Positions 44,865 to 56,711 of a stretch of 64,000 nt of DNA are shown here, in pieces. The position numbers and the translations under genes were made by a program. Under the pieces are notes generated by a model. It made no database searches and was not told where the DNA came from. It worked only from the letters and a program-made list of their open reading frames with translations. Every line of letters begins with the position of its first letter. Positions within the stretch are counted from its first letter, which is position 1. The stretch is taken from assembly GCA_033220425.1 (NCBI GenBank), contig CM065653.1, positions 3,596,001 through 3,660,000 on the forward strand. The letters run 5' to 3'. The DNA is from Lepraria neglecta. Taxonomy: Eukaryota > Ascomycota > Lecanoromycetes > Lecanorales > Stereocaulaceae.

Positions 44865-45740
44865 CCGCAACTACAACCGCTGCCCAAGCATCCGGTCAAC
44901 TGACGTATAGGCCGGTAGGTATCTCTATTAGGAGAGGAGTGTTAAATACCAATGGTAAGCAGGCTTCGATGTAACCGGATACTAGACTGGTCTGGTGTAG
45001 GAATATAATATATTTAGCGCCTAGTAAGAGATCTATATAATAGAGGAAGTTGAGTACGATACTCCAAGTGCGAGCAGCGCTCTATGTATATACATATAGG
45101 AAATCCTGCCAAGCCCCTTTATGAGCGATGACCGAGGCTTCGCTCGTCGCTCATCCTATAAGCGATAGTAGAACCGTCGCTTGTCGCTCATCCTTCTGCG
45201 TTCCTGATGAAGCCCCGTTCCACGGACTTTGGGTCCTGGACCCTGATCCTAACATCTAGCCGCTAGTTGGGAACGCGTATCAATATAAATAGTAAATAAA
45301 GGCCAAGCCGTAATATTAAACAAAAAGAGTAGGATATAGAAGTATATCTATATTAATAGGGAGGGAGTATCTAAGAGTTATAATAGTAGCTAAAACCCGA
45401 GGGGAGAGGTAGTAGGAAGTAAAGGGCGGCGAGGTAGAGGCTAGCCAGATACGGTACGCTTTACCGGATAAAGTAATTTACCTGTATATAGACTACGCGC
45501 GCCAGTTCGCAAGAGGAATTCGCCGAGGTTCATCGGAGGAATCAATGCACAGCGGTGGGGTAGCTGTCTGAGAGGGGGAAAGATGCGCATAGCACTGCGT
45601 AGCTGTAGGCTGCCATTATCTTTCGACTCTGGAAGTACTAGAGCTCTCACAAAGACCAATATTGGTGTATAGTTGCGCCAGAGGCCTACCGCCATTCAAT
45701 TGGAACACTACATCCCGCCTACGGATGAGCCGAAACAGCA
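44865..45740. repeat. AT-rich repeat-like region with two hairpins
   Basis: Sequence changes to TA-rich, gene-free DNA. At 45122-45153 TGAGCGA pairs with TCGCTCA around a GC-rich loop; directly after, AAGCGA (45159-45165) pairs with TCGCTT (45177-45182), followed by a second TCGCTCATCC. The two copies of cgctcatcc and paired arms suggest a small degraded repeat. No element family can be assigned. Confidence 0.4.
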
Positions 45741-47849
45741 ATGGCTTTAGGTAGGTCTAGCCTCCCGCTCCATATGAGTAAGAAGACTGACATAATGGTT
45801 CGATATATAGCTACAACAGCTGCAATAGCTGCAGGAACGGCGACCGCAGCAGCATACACAGAAGCAAAGTTCCACATCTGGAAAGACATCAACACACTCT
45901 ACGGCCTCAAGAAGATCCAGCGCGACTTTGAAAAAGCCGGTACTATCTCCACTCTCTGTGCATACACGTCTTCAGTCGCTACTCTTCGCTAATATAGATA
46001 TCTGTATACAGCAAAGAAGAACCGCGTATCCTGCTTTTACTTCCATGAAGAAGCCGTCAACAACCACCCTGACACCCTCGCTATCTGGTCTCGAGAGGGG
46101 AATTACACATGGAAAGAAGTGCATACACGGGCATGTCAGTATGCTGCATACTTCCTCGAGCTGGGAGTCAGGCCTGGGGATTTGGTAGCCTTTTACTTGC
46201 AGAATTCGCCGGAGTTCATCTTTGCGTGGTTGGGGCTTTGGGCAATAGGATGTGCACCAGCAATGATCAACTTTAACCTGGCCGGTGACGCCTTGATACA
46301 CTGTCTCAAAGTCTCCGGGGCGAAGATTATCTTGGTGGACGGAGAGGAGAAGGTCAATACCCGGATTAAAGAGAAAAGCGAGACGATAGAAGCCGAGCTT
46401 GGAATGCAAGCCATTATCCTCGACCAACAACTGAAGACAGCCATAGCCGCCAGGGCAGCACAACGACCCGACGACAGCTACCGAGATGGCGTGAAGGGGA
46501 ATTTCCCTGCAATGATCATCTATACCAGGTAAGAACATCCCTCCCTTGTCCTGCCCCACTCATCCACTACCAAGCTAACACCAGCTCTCCCTACCAGCGG
46601 CACCACCGGCCTCCCCAAAGGCGCCACCTTCCCCACTGCCCGCATGCATATGTCCGGCGCCCGCCGCTCCAACCTTCTCGGCCAAAAGCGCGGCCCAGGT
46701 GGCGACAGATGGTACATCTGTATGCCAATGTACCACGGCACCGGCGGCGTGCACGCCATGACAAACATAATGTCCGGCGTCAGTCTCGCAATCGGCAAGG
46801 GCTTCTCAGTCCGTAATTTTTGGAAAGACATCCGCGACTCCGAATCCACTTTCTTCGTCTACGTAGGCGAAACGGCGCGCTACCTCTTAGCAGCGCCGCC
46901 GGATCCCCTGGATAAAGAACACAAAGTGCGGGTAATGTACGGCAATGGGCTCCGGCCCGACGTATGGCGACGATTCAGAGAACGCTTCGCCGTACCCGAA
47001 GTAGCCGAATTCTTCAACAGCTCAGAAGGCATGCTCTCCCTCTTCATCTGGAACCGTGGGGACTATTCAGCGGAGTGCGTAGGCCACCACGGCGCTCTCC
47101 TCCGCTGGTATATGCGCGACACCTTCGTCCCAGTCCAAATCGACTACGAAACCAACGAGATCGTCTGCGATCCGAAAACCGGCTGGGCGAAACGAAATGA
47201 CTATAAACAGGGCGGAGAGATTATTGTGAAAGTACCTGACGAAGCAGCATTTCCGGGATACTATAATAATCCTGACGCAACCAAGAAGAAATTCATCCGC
47301 GATGTGTTTTCGAAGGGTGATCTTTTCTACAGAACGGGCGATGCATTACGTCGCACTGATGATGGGAGATGGTTCTTCATGGACCGCCTAGGCGACACCT
47401 ATCGCTGGAAATCCGAAAACGTCTCCACGGCCGAAGTAGCAGAAACACTCGGCCATTTCCCCGGCATCCACGAAGCGAATGTCTACGGCGTACAAGTCCC
47501 CGGCCACGAAGGCCGAGCAGGCTGCGTGGCTCTTAGTCTTGATGATGGAGCCCGCAAAGATTTCGATTGGAAGAGGTTGGCGGCGTTTGCGTATCAGAAA
47601 TTGCCGCGGTATGCGGTTCCTGTGTTTGTGAGGGTGTTAGGTTCTGAGGTGGGGAGTGCGGCTAGTCATAATAATAAGCAGGACAAGGTTAAGTTGAGGG
47701 CTGAGGGGATTGATCCGGGTTTGAAGGGGAAGAAGGTGCTTGGTGGGGAGGGGGATGAGGTGTGGTGGATTCCGCCGAGAGGGGAGAGATATGTAAGGTT
47801 TGAGGAGAAGGATTGGGATAGTTTGGTTAGGGGGAAGGCTAGGCTATGA
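45741..47849 (+). CDS. Very-long-chain acyl-CoA synthetase, FATP/FAT1 type
   Basis: AMP-forming ligase of about 669 aa. Exon 2 (45998-46528) has RPGDLVAFYLQNSPEFIFAW; exon 3 (46598-47849) has the AMP-binding loop split at the intron (YT then SGTTGLPKGA), GEIIVKV, and the FATP signature YRTGDALRRTDDGRWFFMDR followed by LGDTYRWKSENVSTAEV. The C-terminus ARL fits a PTS1 peroxisome signal; the N-terminus has an Ala/Thr-rich hydrophobic segment. Activity: ATP-dependent CoA loading of long or very long fatty acids. The first joint is odd: frame requires a 30-bp intron (45968-45997), shorter than any other here, so exon 1 may be frameshifted or mis-joined. A later start is possible. Confidence 0.85.
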
Positions 47850-48178
47850 GATGGGATGTTGATGATTGGTGTTTTGTTGAGATGCATACAGCGATAGAAC
47901 AGCTTCCGTCAGATAGACGTTGCAGTCATAAGCTAGATGCTTCAAATTACCCGGATTTCTCTCGGAGTCGCCTCGTGATCAAGAGACATTTGTTAAAATA
48001 TCATCTAGTTCAGCCGCACTTATTGCATGGTACGTATAAGGGGCGCCTATCTACCCTTCAGAAGCCGATTGAAGCAGGCCATGATATTTTGTATAAGATA
48101 GCTTAGCTTCGTGAGACCTGCTAACAGAGCTATGTGGACATGTCGATGTCTTCCGCAACATCTAAAACACCAGCATAT
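47850..48178. other. Intergenic between convergent genes
   Basis: No gene; 3' ends of the acyl-CoA synthetase and of the esterase pseudogene. Confidence 0.4.
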
Positions 48179-50424
48179 TCAGACTTCTCCCCACGTCAAC
48201 CCACAAGCGCTTCCTCCATGCCTGCCCCCTTCATTCTCCCAAAACAACTTCTTCAACTTTCTCTCCTTCTCATCTTCGATATACTTATCGAACCTAGCCT
48301 CCTCTTGATCCAGGCCTTTGCCCTGATACACTTCGTGCGGTAGGAAAGCGCACTTCTCCTCTGCCCCAGCCAAATATCTGCAGACATGCGTATGCAGGAA
48401 GATAGCAACGCGCTGGTTGCCTTGTTCTATCAGCCTCCACTTCGCAGGAGTCACGGTCTCGTCGAGGAAGAAGTCTGCGATCTGGGAATCTTCGATGTCT
48501 GGGTCGAGCCAGAATACCGCTTTATCTCCGTCCGCTCTGAGCTTGGTTACTGCGTTCTGGGTAGCTTGTTCGAGCTGTCCTCGCAATGGTCTCATGACGA
48601 CGATTGGAATTGATGCTGGGGCGGTGCTTGGGACGATTCCCGTCGTGCCAGCTCGTTCGCTTTGGATGATACTTGAATGTTTGGGATAAGCTAGGTTTCG
48701 TATGGCTTTGATAAGTGACACGTATTTAGTCCCGAACCTTTCCGAGAGGTCCCAGAGCGTCTTGTTGTATTCTGTTTCGTAGGCGTGGAATGAGGCGTCG
48801 TCCGAGCTTCCAATGTTAAGGACCTAGGAATCTGTTAGTTAAACCTGGTGGTAGTATCTACATGAGTGGCCAATTACCAAGACATCCGGGAGATAGGAGC
48901 TAAACATCCATGGGTGCTCATAGTATGTCGAGCCAACTGGGCCACTGCACGTTGATCAGCACTAGTCTCCAAGCAAGGCCGACGAAACGATACCTGCGAA
49001 AGAAGACATCGCCCATGCCAACCGGCTCTCCCGTGCCACCTTTGCAGTCTGGCGTTAGACACATTCCTTCAACACCACTAATGCTAACATGATCAGCTCT
49101 GAACATCTCCCCAAGGAGATAGTCCTAGCCCATGACACCAGCCAATAGGCCGTCGGCTCCTCCAGCCCGTCTTCCTCTTCGCTTCCGTGAGAAAGATCCT
49201 GGCGAGTCAGTAATGACTTCATGTACCTTCTTTCGATCCTAGTTAGCCAACAGTAGCTCTTCTTCCTCATCGCTAGCAGTCTGTCAGCCACTCTTGCTAC
49301 TACCGCTCTGCTTGATGTCGTTAAGTCCAGTCCGATGCTTCTCTCCCACTTGATCGTTCTCAGCCTTTGAGGAGATCTTCGTCAATGTAATCCTTGCTCA
49401 GCATCGAGCCAGCGACTTTGACCAGCTTTCCACCCTTGCTTAGCCAGAGTCCGTCCAATTCCACGACTCCTCGCCCATGGCCATCGGTCATGGGAGCAAT
49501 GATACGGACATGGTGTTCTTTATCCTTGTCCAGATCATTAGAGCGTATCGAAACCAGGGAAGAGGAGATGGCAGATTAATGTGTTCTTGGTCGTCCACTT
49601 GAGCTAGTAAGGAGACAGCAGGGGCTGGCTTCTCGTTCGAGGAGATTGGGTGAAAATGAAAATGTCTGTGACCGGCTGACGAAAGAGATGTTGGCACTTC
49701 TGACGAGGCGTATGCTGAGGTGCTTGTCTCTGGCTCCGGAGCATTGCGTAGCGCGAGGAGTAGTGAAGTTGTGTTCTCGATGGTGATATCAAAGTAGACC
49801 CCTGTACTCCTATCAGCCATGAGCTAATCAGTCAAGGACTTGCATGAATTACCAGGGAAGGTCCCATCCTTGCGCAGCCGATTCGGCGTGGAAGTCTAGC
49901 GTCTAATGTACTAGGCACTGTAAGCAGGAGGACTAACCTCTAAACCTACATAGATGTATGTGTATCTTGGGATTCGTGGCAGGGTCGAATTGATAGTCAT
50001 AAATCCTTTTATTCAAGAACTCTTTCCTGAGTCCAGCAGCACCCAGCTTGACAAAATCAAGCTCCTCACTGCCTTCGTTGAACCACCACAATGTCAACGC
50101 AATGACCATGAGGAAGAGGAGTACCGGCTTGTTAGCGAACATGCGTTTGATTCGAAACCAATTGTATTTGGCCTACCCAGGTCTGGTTTTGTTCCGAGTC
50201 ATGTGGGATCCTGAACCTCCATATGGATTTGGGGCTTTGAAGCCTGCAGAAAGGAAAGGCGAATATGCTGTCTTGGCAAATGGAGTATCGCCTGGAGTGG
50301 GGTATGGGTCGGTAAATGGACTCGCAGGAGGTGTGCTTTGGTTTGGATTCCTAGGAGAACCAGTGAGCTGTGTCAGGCCCAGGTGCAGATTAGGTCGATT
50401 CCGTAAAGGCGGGGGTTGGGACAT
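48179..50424 (-). pseudogene. Membrane-anchored SGNH-hydrolase-like esterase, decayed
   Basis: The order of parts is retained but frames shift. At 50424 a Pro/Ser-rich cytosolic start (MSQPPPLRNRP), then a transmembrane anchor (PVLLFLMVIALTLWWF, 50120), a beta domain (GVYFDITIENTTSLLLALR, 49800; DLDKDKEHHVRIIAPMTD and VVELDGLWLSKGGKLVKVAG, 49510-49420), GMCLTPDCKGGTGEPVGMGD (49060), YEHPWMFSSYLPDVL (48900), then after an intron LNIGSSDDASFHAYETEYNK (48800), YVSLIKAIRN, MRPLRGQLEQATQ and HVCRYLAG. NIGSSD fits SGNH block III of fungal GDSL esterases. At least three frame changes occur between 49.55 and 49.06 kb, plus stops. Not functional as a whole; the C-terminal third is open for 180 codons. 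Confidence 0.68.
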
Positions 50425-50816
50425 TGTGTTGTGGTGATTCTATATAAAGTTGAACGACTTCCTCAAGGTTTGTTTATTTTGACTAGTTCTGGAAGACATC
50501 AGGAGAACTTGTTGCGATTGCCGGCAAAACTCCATGTAGAGATAGTTTGGTAAGGGAGAAGGCGCGAGGTAGGCGTCAATTCACGCGCGAGTCAACAAAT
50601 AAATTACGGATATGGAAGGTAAGATCTCATCCAGCAGCCCCAAAAACAAAAGTCAATTCCATACGTGGGATCACGTTGGATGGGTCTTACATCAATTGTA
50701 CGATTGGACCATGCGCTTGGAGAGCACAAGAGGATCAGCTCAGAGGTAGAGACCCACCTTCTGTTGAGGTCTATTAATGTTTCATAAGAGGCATATCAAT
50801 CATGTCGCCGGCTCTG

Positions 50817-51410
50817 TTATTGAGCAGCGAAGAGGGCCAGGTACACTCCCCAACCCAACCCAACTAAGCTTCCCACCACAGTCTTCTTTTCTACGGGGAT
50901 AAAGACATGCTGTATGAGGTTGACAGTGGGCCAAAGCTTATATCCCGCTTTCATTATGGGCCACATTTGCTACGAGCAGCTTGTTAGCATCATCCAAAAA
51001 ATAATAGTTTCCACAATAAAACATACCTCCTTAACCGCATCCCAGCACGCCCCCGCCGGAACGCCTCTCAACAACCGCGTTCCCCCAATATATGCCCCCA
51101 CGTTCACCACCGCGCCCACAGTCTGATCAAGCCCAAACTTCACCAACGTATTCCTAACATTTAACCTCTCCTCCACCTCTACTCCGTTCCCGCCATCGTC
51201 CACCTCAACCTTCTGGACTTTGTAGCCAGGGAACTTGGACTCCATCCATTGCTGCCAAAGAAAGTTGGGAGGCGTGGAGAGCAGGGTGAAGATTAGGAGC
51301 GCGGGGATATTGGGTGGTGGGTCAGCTTTGGTGAGGAAGCGGGCGATGAGGAGGGAGCAAAGGGCAAGGAAGGTTGATTGTAGAGTTGCGACTAGGATTG
51401 GTGAAGCCAT
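50817..51410 (-). CDS. Mpv17/PMP22 family membrane protein
   Basis: Two exons (51410-51027, 50969-50817; intron gtatgt..gtag, 57 bp) give 178 aa, normal for the family. The C-terminal signature is clear: KAGYKLWPTVNLIQHVFIPV followed by EKKTVVGSLVGLGWGVYLAL. Hydrophobic helices at residues 4-24 and 35-50, then TPPNFLWQQWMES, match the four-helix plan of Mpv17, Sym1 and PXMP2 proteins of the inner mitochondrial or peroxisomal membrane. Function in fungi: stress-related metabolite passage, not well defined. Intact. Divergent from the MFS gene, about 310 bp apart, so the two may share a promoter. Confidence 0.88.
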
Positions 51411-51718
51411 GGTAGGATAAGAATAGTGCAAAGAGAGGAGAAGGGATAAGAGTAAAAATGTTCCTCGTGGAACAAATATCGAGGACGAGAATGTACGACG
51501 CGCTTCGAGATGCCCAGAAATTCTTAGCGTGATCTGATAAGCCGAATTGGGCAAGCGCGAATCTTATCGCCAAGGCAGAGAAGATCTGACTCGCATACAT
51601 GCTTTTGCCCAGTCGCAACGGAGAACTCATACAACATGAGCCAATAGATCCTTTGTGCATTATATGCCTGCTATAACACTTTCACAAATGACCATTCCCG
51701 CTTAATCTTTATCCCACA

Positions 51719-53504
51719 ATGGTTCGCCCCTCAGCCGCAATGGTCCGGCGCAAGTCCAGCACAGTCCACTACCAGACCTTCCCCACGCCCCCTCCAAAAT
51801 CCAAAGGCCAGCCTCCCTCTGATACCTCCTCCTCTCCGAACGGCACTGGTCATGCTAGGCATGCCTCCCACACCTCCCAACACGACGAATCCCCGCTCCC
51901 TATCAAACAGCTTGTCGTCCTCGCCATCATATCCCTCTCCGAGCAGACGGCCCTCAACTCCATTGGTCCATATCTCCCACAAATGGTTTCGACGTTCCCA
52001 GACGTCGATATTGGACAAGTGGGTCTCTACGTTGGCCTTGTCGCGTCATCTTTTGCCTTAGCTCAATTTGCCACCAACTTCTTCTGGGGATGGCTGAGTG
52101 ATAGGATTGGGCGGAAACCGGTTATCCTCACGGGGACGCTACTTACAGCAGTTTGTTTTGTTGGGTTCGGGTTTGTGAGGACGCTTTGGCAGGCTGTGAT
52201 TGTACAGGTGCTTATGGGACTGGTGAATGGGAATCAGGGCGTTGTGTCTACGTGCTTGGGAGAAATCACGGATCGGAGCAATCAGAGCCGGGCGTTCACA
52301 TATCTGCCGGTTATCTATGGCCTGGGTGGGATTACGGGACCAGTCGTTGGGGGTTTGCTCGTGGCACGCAATGCGCGTTTCACGAAGAAGGATCCATATC
52401 CATATCTCAGGCCAAACCTTGTTTCTGCGGTGGTGCTCGTGGTGGACCTTTTGATTGCAATGATTTTCTTGGAAGAGAGCCTGGAGGAGGCGAGGGATTT
52501 GCCGCCGTTGGGGAAGAGGGTGGGGAATCTTTTCAGCTGGGCTTGGCAGTTTGCAAGCTCGAGTCGGCCAAGTTACTTGAGGATTCCGGATGTGGCTCGC
52601 AAGCCATCTAGGCACACGAATGGCGACGCTGCTATGGATGACGACGAGGAAGATGACTCCGACTCGGATTCCGCGTCTCAGGCTTCGATACCGACGATGC
52701 TACCTCATCATACTACGGATCTCAGCCACTCGCAGGTATTCAACCGGGATACTGTGCTACTTATGTCCACATACTTGATTTTCCAGCTCTCCAACATCTC
52801 CTACAACTCGCTCTATCCCATCTTTGGCCAAGCTGCTCCACCCCGAGGACGAAACCTATCTCCTGAGGAAATTGGATTCTCTCTTGCTTTCGCTGGTGCT
52901 GCGACCATAGCCTTCCAGCTTGGGATCTTCGGCAAGCTAAGGGAGAAGATGGGTAACAAAATCACTTACAGAGTCTGCTTGGCTGGGATGGTCATTGCAT
53001 TTGTGCTGACGCCTTGGGTTGGCTACAAACACATTGAGAATGGGGATGGTGGCATATCAAGCGGCAAGGGGTGGTTGTGGGCAGAGCTGGCCTTCATCCT
53101 CTTGGTGAAATCCTTGGCTGCTGTGGGGTGTTTGACAAGCTTTCTTCTACTGGTGGGTTCCCTTATCATATTCAGCTACACTAGCTAATCACTACGATCA
53201 GATCACCAACTCCGCCCCCAATCATTCCGTCCTCGGCACCCTCAATGGTCTCGCACAAACACTCTCAGCCGCTGGCCGAGCTGCAGGACCTTTCCTAGCG
53301 GGCGGTCTCTTCTCCCTCGCCACGCACGTTGAACCCAAGGGCGAAGCATTGGCGTTCGGTGTCTTCGGCGGTATTACTGTCGTCGGCTTTCTCCTCAGCT
53401 TCGGTATACGTGGAAAAGGCCTCGAAGCTGACGACTGGGATGAAGAGGACGGGAGCGAGGATGGTGAAGATGATGAGGATGAGGAGGAGCATCATGCAAG
53501 GTAG
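51719..53504 (+). CDS. MFS transporter, TetA/YCR023C-like
   Basis: Two exons (51719-53152, 53202-53504; intron gtgggt..tcag, 49 bp) give 578 aa. After a 65-residue Ser/Pro-rich cytosolic start come two six-helix bundles. MFS motif A is visible as GWLSDRIGRKP; helix 1 has SLSEQTALNSIGPYLPQM; helix 5 has GLGGITGPVVGG. The central loop is acidic (DDDEEDDSDSDS), and the C-terminal tail is a run of Asp/Glu ending HHAR. This matches the conserved fungal group related to yeast YCR023C and bacterial tetracycline-type antiporters; substrates are not established. Likely plasma or vacuolar membrane. Intact. TTG or later ATG (51740) starts are possible, but 51719 is the first in-frame ATG after the Mpv17 promoter. 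Confidence 0.9.
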
Positions 53505-53981
53505 TAATTCGGGAGGATGGTATGATGTCTTTAGAAGCATTGTTAGGTGGATACACCAAAAGGAAATCATAGCGAAGGTGCTGGAGGCGTTCTGAACTTG
53601 GTCGGGAACCCTGTTGATATCAAAAAGTGGGATTCGTGCAGTCAGTAAGTGCGGCTTTTGTCGGTGGTCATCCCAATATTTGTGCCATTGCATTGATTAT
53701 GGTCCGCATAAACTCAAAGCTTCGAGCTCCAGATACAGCTAGACATAGAAATTCTAATGCTTCGAAGCGCTATCAGTGAAGCACCTACTGCCTTTAGTGA
53801 GCATAAATTTTGCGGATCATGGACTTCAAGATTGCTACACTTCTCGCGCAATTGGGGACTACACTATACGAATTGGCCATTTCGCCGCTCAAGCCCAGCT
53901 CAGAACTGTGCTTGTCACGCTTCACGAGACCCAAAAATTGTCCAAATCTTCGCCTCGTAACCTCAAGTGTAAGCGCTTCGC
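53505..53981. other. Intergenic, nothing recognised
   Basis: About 480 bp after the MFS gene; small frames on both strands look like chance. Confidence 0.4.
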
Positions 53982-55096
53982 TTGATAGACGCCTCAAATA
54001 CTTCACTTCTCTCACACTACCAAACTTTCAATCCCGAACTCAATGAAGCTTCTCGTCAACTGCGTCGCAAGGTGATATACTTACCGCCACTCCGTCGATT
54101 TCTTCTCCCAGCCATCGTCTTCGTCACGCTCATCATCTCATATCGGGCAATACCTACACCAAGCTCTCTACCATCCCTCGTCTTTCATCCACCACTTTCC
54201 CCTCAACAAAGCATCCGCGTTTCCATCTCCAGCCTACAAAAGCCATTGCCCATCGCTAATGCCTCGTGCAACCATCTATTACAACTACAACAAGGATCAG
54301 AGGATCTCGAACAAGACAAGCAGTTCGGCATTATGGTAACCTGTCCTTGATCCAATTCTTGAGCCTCTGTTCACATGTCCAGTCAAGGCAAACCAGTACA
54401 CGGCGCACACGCAGCTTTCGAATATCGTCCAGAACATCTCGCAGATACCAGCAGGATCGTCGAAATAGGAGTCCAGAGTCTTCTGGAACCCTACGCTGAT
54501 TGCTCTTCCATACTGGTCCGAGAATCAATACCTCGTCGTTAGCAGAATCCTCACGCATGGTAATTACCAATAAAATGTCCTCTGCGAAGCTAACATCTGC
54601 TACGTTCATGGCCAGGATGCAAGACCAGGCGAGAAGCCATGTACGGAGGACGATCTGAAGTATGTTGGTCCTGGAGGGGGCATGAGATGTGCTTCGCATC
54701 CAGTGGCATTTAGTGTGCCCCTACGCCTGCGGAGAAATGTGATGGCGAGTTTATGCCGTATATGGATATTCCGGGATTCCATGACCCGAGGATCTTTTGG
54801 AGTGGGAAGGGGGAACCGTTGGTGATGGTCAGTACACAGTATGCTGCCGTTTCTCTTCACCGAGCTATTGAGGGTAATTACTACAGATCACGCTACGCCT
54901 GCTTCGGGCTCTGGATCATAGACCTACGCACTCTCTACTCTCCTCTAGCCAAGCTCCTCTCCTCTTCGCCTATTCTCCCCTCTCTAAGCCCTCTCAAGTC
55001 ATACCCAACGCTACAGCATCCCCTGCTCATCGTCAACGAAACCGCATCCGGCTGGCCCGCCTCTGACAACTGGTCTGGTAACTCTACCAACGGATA
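53982..55096 (+). pseudogene. Conserved fungal membrane-anchored protein, decayed
   Basis: The first 120 codons (53982-54350) give a basic cytosolic stretch (RQLRRKVIYLPPLRRFL), one transmembrane helix (LPAIVFVTLIISY) and a lumenal stem. The frame then changes: DPILEPLFTCPVKANQYT, FWNPTLIALPYWSENQYLVV and CEANICYVHG follow at 54360-54620 with two stops, then DIPGFHDPRIFWSGKGEPLV at 54760 and YACFGLWIIDLRTLYSPLAK at 54890. Type II topology and the FHDPRIFW-type motif suggest a Golgi or surface protein with a five-blade-propeller-like domain; that is a guess. I do not know the family name. The last in-frame residues run straight into the NRPS-like remnant. Confidence 0.55.
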
Positions 55097-55119
55097 AGGG
55101 TTCTGTTATCCGTGCTCAG

Positions 55120-56711
55120 GTGTATAAAATGTTTGAGCGGGAGATTGACATGTCTTACGCCCTCCTTGAGAACAGGTCAGAGGGCACGATGAAGCTGGAT
55201 ATCCCTGATTTGGGAAAGTATCTGATGAAGCTGGGTAGGGAAGTAGTCGGTCCACAGCTCTCTGATCTTCACGATGACCTCTTTACCCTTGGGATAAACA
55301 GTCTGCAGGCTATACAGATACGAGGCAGCATTGTGCGAGACCTGGATCTTGGTGGTAATGGGAAGAAACTCAGTCAAAACGTTGTTTTTGAACAAGGTAA
55401 CTTTGGAAATCTTGCCAATTTTCTGTGGTGGCGAGGCCTCGTCCGAGCGCTTCTGCTGCACCTAGCAAGCATGTGATTGTAAGTCAAAATCCATCCATAA
55501 TTGACTATGGATATTGAGTGGCCTAGGTCCTTACTGGTACAACGGGAGGCTTGGGTGCACATCTCTTGGTTCAAATACTCGAGCAGCATAATGTCGAAAA
55601 GGTCTACTGCCTAGTAAGAGGTAAAAAGCCTTCTTCACGGCTCCACGAGGCATTGGAGAGCCGTCACCTCATCATCAGCAACCAAGCGAAGCTTTCTGTG
55701 TTGATGAGCGACCTGAGTCGTCCCAAGCTTGGCCTAGACGACTCAACGTATAGCAAGCTTCTCTCTGAACTGACCCACATCATCCACTGCGCATGGCCAG
55801 TGAATTTCCAGCTCGCCCTATCCGCTTTCGAGCCTTCAATTCAAGGTTTGCAAAACCTCATCCAATTATCTCTGGATGTCAGCTCTTCATCACCAGCACG
55901 CTTCCTCTTCTGCTCTTCAATATCCACAGCGCTTGGCACTCCTTCACCGGCACGCATACCCGAAGCACCTATCGAAGACCTAGAACAGGTCTCCCTCATA
56001 GGCTATGCGCAGTCTAAACTTGTCAGCGAGCGAATCGTGCAAGCCGCTGTCGCAGAATCAGGCGCCAATGCGACTATCCTTCGAATAGGGCAGGTCGTTG
56101 GTGATACGAAATGGGGTGTTTGGAATGATAATGAGGCTTTGCCATTGATTATCAGGAGCGCGATGACGATGGATATCTTGCCGCAATTGGACATGGCTTG
56201 CTCGTGGTTACCGGTGGATACCTTTTCGGCGAGCGTTCTTCAGATTGCAGGTCTTGCTACTGGCGCTGTCTCTTTAACGAACGAGTTGCATAAAACTAGT
56301 CCTCGTCTGGTATACAACATCGTCTCTCCCCGCACGTTCTCCTGGAACTCCTCCCTCCTCCCCGCTCTCTCATCCGCTTGCCTATCGTTTAGGCCGGTCT
56401 CCCCAGAGATATGGATGCACCAGCTGCGCCTATTCTCTTCTATACAATCTAAAAGCGGTGATAGTGATATTACGGTTAATGAAGCAGCTTCAGACCCTAC
56501 TCAGAATCCCGCTGTCAAATTAGTTGAGTTTTTCGAAGAGAATTTCCTGACGGATGGAGAGGAGGGTGAGGGAGGAACTGGGGTGGTGTTTGAGACTGAG
56601 GAGGCGGAGAAGATGGCGAGTGCGCTTAGGGAGGCGCCGTTGGTGGTGGAGAGTGGGCTTTTGGGGAAGATGGTGGGGGTTTGGTTGGAGAAGTGGAAGG
56701 TGAGGGTTTAG
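55120..56711 (+). pseudogene. NRPS-like reductase remnant (carrier plus thioester-reductase domains)
   Basis: The first 357 bp encode a carrier domain: DDLFTLGINSLQAIQIRGSI carries the phosphopantetheine Ser (GINSLQ), then NVVFEQGNFGNLANFL. After an intron (gtaagt..ctag, about 55494-55528) the reductase begins VLTGTTGGLGAHLLVQ (TGxxGxxG NAD(P) site), followed by HIIHCAWPVNF, FCSSIS, GYAQSKLVSERI (YxxxK) and ILRIGQVVGD, ending at 56711. In intact enzymes (Lys2-like carboxylic acid or aryl acid reductases) an adenylation domain of about 500 aa precedes these; it is absent here, replaced by an unrelated decayed gene. Frame also shifts between carrier and reductase near 55430. The reductase itself is open for about 390 codons. 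Truncated by rearrangement. Confidence 0.82.

Noticed and set aside
52139-52615. Antisense frames of 150 codons inside the MFS gene
   Set aside because: They lie fully inside a well-supported transporter exon and have the Arg/His-rich look of antisense translation.
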